Of a stretch of DNA of 11,070 nt, positions 7,001 to 11,070 are shown piece after piece. The position numbers were made by a program, and so were the translations under genes. This DNA is from Bacteroidales bacterium UBA1216. GTDB lineage: Bacteria; Bacteroidota; Bacteroidia; Bacteroidales; Paludibacteraceae. The stretch covers positions 88,990 to 100,059 of the forward strand of contig DBXI01000073.1 of NCBI GenBank assembly GCA_002309255.1. Direction: 5' to 3'. Within the stretch, counting starts at the first letter, position 1; each line of letters begins with the position of its first letter. The notes under the pieces were generated by a model. The model was given only the letters and a program-made list of their open reading frames with translations. It did no database searches and had not been told where the DNA came from.

Positions 7001-10000
7001 TTACGCACACCAATCATGATGCACTCCACGCTCTCCAGCGTCGGGTTACCGAGCACGGTTATCCTGTTCTGCGGCTTGCCCGAGGCCTCGTCGTACACCA
7101 CGTATGGGATAGTGTTACCTACATCCGACGTGCCGGTACGCTTCGCTTTGTTCCTTGCCACCTTAGCTTCCGTGAGCACGCTGAAGGGGAAGTCGAACAT
7201 GTTCGATTCCGGCCAAATGATGCGGCGGTCGGACTCGCTGTTGTTGTTATAGCTGCCCGCAGGCGTCAGCGTGAGCGGGATCTCGTACTCGTAGTAATTG
7301 TTCTTCAGGTCTGTACCCAGTCGGATGAAACAACTCAGGTCGCCGTCTTTGAGGTCGGCATCCTCAGCCTCGAGCTTCTCTGCGTGCACGAACATCTGCA
7401 GGTGCTTGTAGTTACGCATGTCGTAGCTCGTGTTCTTGTACACGGCACGTGCGTCGTTGAAGGGTAAGTTATGCACCCTGAGCACCATTGCCTGCTCGTT
7501 CTGCGCAATGAGTTGCGCCTGGCCGGGATCGGTTTGGCGGCTGATGCCCGGAGGCAGGATGTAGTTCACCGGTGTACGGTTGCCGTTCTCCTCGATGTTC
7601 ACGTTCTGTACATCCATCAGTGCCGAGCCTGAAGGCGAAGGCTCGTTGTAGTTCTTCGTGCGCTCGTTGCGGTACAGACCTTGGTTGTAGTTCCTCCACT
7701 CGCCGCGTACCAGATCGAGACTGCCGAACCTCAGGTGCATCTCTCGCTCGCAACCTGTCAGGTACAGACGTGCAAAACGGATAGACTTGAAGTTACGGAT
7801 CGTACCTACGCGCTTCGTATCGTTGCTCTTCAATGGTATCTTGAACTGATACCAGGTCACCGTCTCTGTCTTGCCGTTGCGCAGTGTGACGTTCGTGGTC
7901 AGTTTCTCCACGATGTATTGCACACCTACCTGCATATCTGCCTCTCTAAGGCTGACGTGATACTCGTAGAACTTCTCGTATTCGTTCAGCGTGTTGTCGT
8001 TGTTGATGTCCTCTATATCAGGCTGCAAGGTTGCTGCTGTCCCGTAGCCGTCGGTGCTGCGGTCAGTCTCGGGCGAGTTGCCCTCGGTGCCGTTGTAGTG
8101 CTTGTAGCGGTCGATGATCGATACCTGGTCGCGGTCGTAGTCGCTACCGCGGTAGTAGTGATAGTTGTCACCTGCGGGGTCGTTAGCCGGCGAGAACGGG
8201 TCATTCACCCATTTGTTCCATACATCGGCGGTCACCTTGTTCTGCAGAGCAGCGCGGTAATCGGCGTATGGGTGTGTGCCGTTGTACTCAAACGTAAACT
8301 CTTCATCGTTCTTCAGTCCATCCAGACCTACGTCCTGCTTCTCGCGTGAGCCCTGCTCGTTCGAGAACGCCACTACTGTACTTGTCGTTCTTGATACACG
8401 ACCCCAGATGGTCTTCTCTGTATCGTCTATATCATTGGTCGGCAAGCCATGCTCGAACGACTTCTTGCCGTCCTTCAGAATATCCTCGCTTATGTCACCC
8501 AGGTTGATGTATAGGTCGCCCTCGTAGCCGTCGGGGTTGGTCAGTTTGGGATCGAGCAGCCAGAACGAGATGTACTCGATATTCGCCTTCTCAAAGTCCG
8601 TGTTATCCAACCGCCGCATGATACCTGCCCAGCGCTGCTTGGGGTTGGTCAGTCGGCCATCCGCGCCGATCTGGTTCGGATCGATGTTATATGGACCACG
8701 CTCGTCAGGGTAGTAGCTCAGGTTCAGTGTGGCTATCTTCGGATCCTCGTTGGCGAGTGTCTCACGGTTCGGGAAGAGCTCCTGTTCATATACTATACGT
8801 GTGCGCATGTCACTCAGCGCATCTACATCATCCTTGATATGTTGCGGTGTGTTGCTCTGCGGGTAGCCGAAGATTGGGTCGGGCGTGAACCACGACAGCC
8901 AAGCCCTATTCTTGCCGTACTCGATGCTGTTGCTGTAGTTGTACTCGGGGAAGCGTTCGTCGTTGCGCGGAGTAGATGCCAACCGCCAGTAACTCGGATA
9001 GTGGATATCTATCTCCGTCATCGTCTGCTCAAAGTCGTCGATATATGCAGTCCCCACCTTACCTACATCCTGCGTGTGACCCGGTATCAGATGCGCAAAC
9101 TCCGCATTGATAGCGAAGGTTGACGGCTGCGTAGCGGTGATCCACGGTATCTTGTCCACGGCGTTCGTCAGCCATTGCAGGTCGGTCTTCCATGCGCCGT
9201 TCACGCCCCAGATCGTGTTCGCCAGCGGCTCACTGCCGGAGTTTACCTTCGTGGTTAACGGGCGCTCGCGCATGTGCATGAGCGTACCGCCTATCATCAG
9301 ATCCTTGTTGAACGCGTACTCCAGATGCACGCCGAACAGGCTCTTCCTTTGCATAGAGAACAGTGATTGATTCTCCAACTTCACATCCACCTTTGTACCA
9401 CTATCCAAAATGCTTTGGTTCAGAATGGTGACTGTACCCATCGTGTAATCCACCGTGTAATCCACGTTCTCCACCAGCGTAGCACCACCCGCGGTAACGG
9501 TCACACTACCGCGCGGCACGTTCATCGCGTTCAGGCGGATCTCGTTGCCCGACGAGCCCTTCAACTTACCGGTCAACTTGAACTTGTTCTTCTCCGTCAT
9601 CTCCTGCGCATTTACCAGCGTAGAGTCGTATAGTTCGGAGAAGATATATTTCTGCGCTATCGCATCATCGCCTATGGCTGTCCTCAGGTAGTCGCCGAAC
9701 GGCTCCAATACAGGGAATATGATTCGCCCGCTACCCGACAGCGCAGTGTAGCCTTCTATGTAGTCGAACTTGCCGTCCGGCGAAGCGTTGTTGCGGCTGT
9801 CCAAGCGGTCGAGGTTCATAACGCGTAGCAGTTGTTTGCCCTTGATAACGCTCTCCGGCAGGTACTGCAGTTCGGTGCCTACGGAGTCGTTGCGGTACAT
9901 CACATATAGCTCGAACTTGTCGCTTGTCATCGATGTCACGCCCAGCGAATAGACGTTCTTCATCATCAGATCCCACGTGCCACGCCCTTTGTGCTTGGGT

Positions 10001-11070
10001 GCGTTGTTGCTACCCTTCAGCATCTTCAGTATCATAGCCGGTGCTTTCTGCCCGGTCAGCGTTGAGTCGCTTGTGCCCACCTTGTCTGTGGAGAACTCAC
10101 CTACCTGATAAACCTTGCCGCCATAGGTGTACTCGTATGCTACGGCCAGCACCTCGTCCTGATTCAAGCCGCTCTTCAGGCTGATGTAACCCAATGCGCT
10201 GTTCAGGGTGTACTCCGAACTGCTAAGCAGACGGGCACTCTCCAACTTCTCGTAATCCTCACCGCCAATCAGCTCGGGGTAAGCCGACTGTAGCACGGCC
10301 GTCATCTGTTGTATGTCGCGGATCTCCGGGATTGCTAATATATTGTCGTACTCGGTGTTAGCCTTGTTGGCCGGCACGCTGAACCGTGCGTCAGCCCACC
10401 ATTGCTGCGAGCCGTCGTTACGCAGACTGATATGCTTGTCATTGCTTTCACCCAGGTCGCTCAGTGCCAGAATGTTACGAGCCTGATCATACGAACCGCG
10501 TTTGTTGGTGATCCACACCTCAATACGGTTGATCGTCACGCCGCTCGCCACATAAGGAAGCGTCTGCATGGCGGTCTCATAGTTGTCGCGGAAGAAGTAG
10601 TTGAGGAAGAAGTGCCTGTTCTCGTCGTAGTCGACAATCCCAACCTCGAACTTCGTCATCTGCGCGCCACCTTCACTGCTCACGCTCTGGCTCTGGCTGT
10701 TCTGCTGCGAGATCAATCCTTGTATCTTCAGCTTGCCGAACTGCAGCCCCACCTTCACACCGAACAGCGCCTGCGTGCCGCGTATCAGCGTGCTGTTCAG
10801 ATCCATCGTCACGTTACCGCCCTCGATGCTCTGGATGATATCATCCTCCTTGCCCTTGTATGATAACTTGAGGTTTTGCTGATCGAAACTGAATGAAGCC
10901 TCGGTATTGTAGTTCAGGGTGAAGTTCAGTTTGTCGCCCACCTTGCCGTTGATGCTCGCCTGAATCTTCTCGTCGAAGTCGAAGATGTTGTTGTTCCTCG
11001 ACCGCTCGGTCAGGCTGGGGTTGTCGATGTACTGATGCTTGAATCCGAATAGCAACTCGGCACTTCCTTG
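4051..11070 (-). CDS. sprA: Type IX secretion outer-membrane translocon SprA/Sov (5' end beyond right edge)
   Basis: SprA (Sov in Porphyromonas gingivalis) is the outer-membrane channel of the type IX secretion system. The Flavobacterium johnsoniae structure is a giant single-chain barrel of 36 strands working with PorV and a plug protein. Here 2339 residues are visible, open at the right edge. The family is about 2,400-2,500 long, so the signal peptide and roughly the first 60-200 residues are missing. A TTG codon at 11055 is not the start: the frame continues through it as QGSAELLFGFKH, a family stretch. Recognisable SprA blocks, counted from the edge, are EDDIIQSIEGGNVTMDL near 75; YIDDFEQTMTEIDIHYPSYW near 676; LRFGSLDLVRGEWRNYNQ near 1113; EIWVNELR near 1367; IPLYVAYTNQTTSPDYDPL near 1450; and PNWSVTYDGLGKLPW near 2105. 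Alternating polar/apolar strands run to the C-terminus. No frameshift or internal stop is seen. It is followed after 26 bases by the NadR-like gene. The promoter is off the window. Clients carrying a T9SS C-terminal signal are not encoded here. Confidence 0.96.
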   Translation of the reverse strand, partial: QGSAELLFGFKHQYIDNPSLTERSRNNNIFDFDEKIQASINGKVGDKLNFTLNYNTEASFSFDQQNLKLSYKGKEDDIIQSIEGGNVTMDLNSTLIRGTQALFGVKVGLQFGKLKIQGLISQQNSQSQSVSSEGGAQMTKFEVGIVDYDENRHFFLNYFFRDNYETAMQTLPYVASGVTINRIEVWITNKRGSYDQARNILALSDLGESNDKHISLRNDGSQQWWADARFSVPANKANTEYDNILAIPEIRDIQQMTAVLQSAYPELIGGEDYEKLESARLLSSSEYTLNSALGYISLKSGLNQDEVLAVAYEYTYGGKVYQVGEFSTDKVGTSDSTLTGQKAPAMILKMLKGSNNAPKHKGRGTWDLMMKNVYSLGVTSMTSDKFELYVMYRNDSVGTELQYLPESVIKGKQLLRVMNLDRLDSRNNASPDGKFDYIEGYTALSGSGRIIFPVLEPFGDYLRTAIGDDAIAQKYIFSELYDSTLVNAQEMTEKNKFKLTGKLKGSSGNEIRLNAMNVPRGSVTVTAGGATLVENVDYTVDYTMGTVTILNQSILDSGTKVDVKLENQSLFSMQRKSLFGVHLEYAFNKDLMIGGTLMHMRERPLTTKVNSGSEPLANTIWGVNGAWKTDLQWLTNAVDKIPWITATQPSTFAINAEFAHLIPGHTQDVGKVGTAYIDDFEQTMTEIDIHYPSYWRLASTPRNDERFPEYNYSNSIEYGKNRAWLSWFTPDPIFGYPQSNTPQHIKDDVDALSDMRTRIVYEQELFPNRETLANEDPKIATLNLSYYPDERGPYNIDPNQIGADGRLTNPKQRWAGIMRRLDNTDFEKANIEYISFWLLDPKLTNPDGYEGDLYINLGDISEDILKDGKKSFEHGLPTNDIDDTEKTIWGRVSRTTSTVVAFSNEQGSREKQDVGLDGLKNDEEFTFEYNGTHPYADYRAALQNKVTADVWNKWVNDPFSPANDPAGDNYHYYRGSDYDRDQVSIIDRYKHYNGTEGNSPETDRSTDGYGTAATLQPDIEDINNDNTLNEYEKFYEYHVSLREADMQVGVQYIVEKLTTNVTLRNGKTETVTWYQFKIPLKSNDTKRVGTIRNFKSIRFARLYLTGCEREMHLRFGSLDLVRGEWRNYNQGLYRNERTKNYNEPSPSGSALMDVQNVNIEENGNRTPVNYILPPGISRQTDPGQAQLIAQNEQAMVLRVHNLPFNDARAVYKNTSYDMRNYKHLQMFVHAEKLEAEDADLKDGDLSCFIRLGTDLKNNYYEYEIPLTLTPAGSYNNNSESDRRIIWPESNMFDFPFSVLTEAKVARNKAKRTGTSDVGNTIPYVVYDEASGKPQNRITVLGNPTLESVECIMIGVRNANSHGERCAEIWVNELRMSEFNEQGGVAAMANASLSVSDIAQVNVAGRLETAGYGSIESNVLQRNMENSYQLQVSAALEAGRLFPEQAKLQIPLYVAYTNQTTSPDYDPLDTDIKLRDNLEQYNTKQERDSVKQMSNSVQESTSFSVSNMKVNIHSKKKDMFYDPANFSISASYNKQNEHTPELERNQTTEQRGQFNYSYSFNPQPWEPFSKAKGVDKVKIVKEFNLYYLPQSWAFNTAMQRNFSQIKMRDFNTGDAELNKMDITFSKDFTWSRNFDFKYDLSRNLKFSFQTAMNSTVDEGYYTPEIIRDYKFTNDHYEAWKDTIQRSLAKGGSPYTYQQVFTASWNVPINKIPGLDFITANASYNGTYNWARTATTSKQNSNLGNTITGQRSWQVDGTLNFETLYNKSKYWKSMTQRYTGRQRSKAFKPKTYSETVTLTAGEPQTVTHRLGSELFETEATDSAGHRIKLKVKPDGNTKATVTSPVSGAITMKMTTIDPNKRTPAQVTGDMFAYVGTLIRRVQVTYRDNTSVTVPGFAPEAGFMGQRKVGNLYAPGYDFAFGFFGDDFVEKAKREGWLSGDTMVVQPATQSKTTDLDIKITLEPLPGLKIQVNGKRYMAQSNSIIYSYNDLQENISGSFNITQVAIGTAFAHVASQSDGFASTVYDQFLANRDIMQGRVQAEYDKITYPDAGFLRGSVFAGQAYRRSNGTVSRNSADVLVPAFLAAYTGRDINKMDRNPFLGFLKILPNWSVTYDGLGKLPWMRDNFRSVTLTHAYTCKYAIGSYTTYSTWVGANGKDKTLGFTRDVQTEVPVPSAAYDISSVSLTEAFSPLIGLNLSMKNSLSVKAEYRKQRNLTLNVTSIQLMEGHTNEFVIGGGYTVKNLNFITKTPRAEKKVSNDLKLNVDFSYKDIKTLLRKVEENITQASSGNRVFGVKISADYVLSQKINIQLYYDHQSTLPLISTSYPIKTDNVGLNIKLMLTR

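Noticed and set aside
8013..8204. Thr/Ala/Arg-rich low-complexity frame on the minus strand
   Set aside because: It is an alternative reading of the Asp/Tyr/Asn-rich SprA segment and not a gene of its own.
7681..8349. Long open frame (222 codons) on the + strand within sprA
   Set aside because: It is antisense to a well-conserved part of SprA and its predicted protein is Val/Leu-rich with no family features. It is a by-product of codon composition.
11053..11055. TTG as a start codon for sprA
   Set aside because: The frame stays open to the window edge and the upstream residues QGSAE continue a family-conserved block, so the true start is off the window.
1..11070. CRISPR array, insertion sequence, tRNA or phage remnant
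   Set aside because: No spaced identical repeats, transposase-like frames, terminal inverted repeats or tRNA-like cloverleaf sequences were seen; the window is filled by recognisable conserved chromosomal genes.

Overview
The window is ordinary, dense chromosomal sequence from a member of Bacteroidota, most likely order Bacteroidales. Four things point there. There is a nearly complete SprA/Sov-type gene for the type IX secretion translocon, a system confined to Bacteroidota and close relatives. There is a DUF5606-like protein of the type seen in this phylum. Promoters match the Bacteroides form (TTTG, about 20 bases, TAnnTTTG). Start codons lack Shine-Dalgarno sequences and sit behind A/T-rich leaders. 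The coding DNA is moderately GC-rich and the short intergenic gaps are AT-rich. Genus and species cannot be told from this stretch.

Layout from left to right. Positions 1 to 2931 hold a leftward cluster, read in the order DUF5606-like protein, Nif3-like metal protein, coiled-coil/zinc-ribbon protein, then gpmI (phosphoglycerate mutase), which runs off the left edge. These genes are tightly packed: a stop/start overlap, then gaps of 61 and 28 bases, so they are probably one transcript. A 135-base AT-rich gap (2932-3066) holds two divergent promoters placed symmetrically around an 18-bp palindrome. One drives the leftward cluster and the other drives smpB (3067-3528, rightward). smpB meets a leftward NadR-like kinase/ATPase gene tail to tail, with a 17-base overlap of coding ends. 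That ATPase lies 26 bases downstream of the giant sprA gene (4051 to beyond the right edge), which fills almost two thirds of the window.

Functionally these are housekeeping and envelope genes: glycolysis (GpmI), ribosome rescue (SmpB with tmRNA, whose gene is not seen here), protein export across the outer membrane (SprA), a probable nicotinamide-riboside-kinase-like P-loop protein, and three conserved proteins of poorly known function. No mobile element, CRISPR array, tRNA, rRNA or obvious new defence or accessory system was found. The observations most worth a second look are the symmetric divergent promoter, the tandem repeats sitting on stop codons, the cluster of conserved but poorly understood proteins, and the sprA-kinase pairing. 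No stretch over 300 bases lacks a gene.
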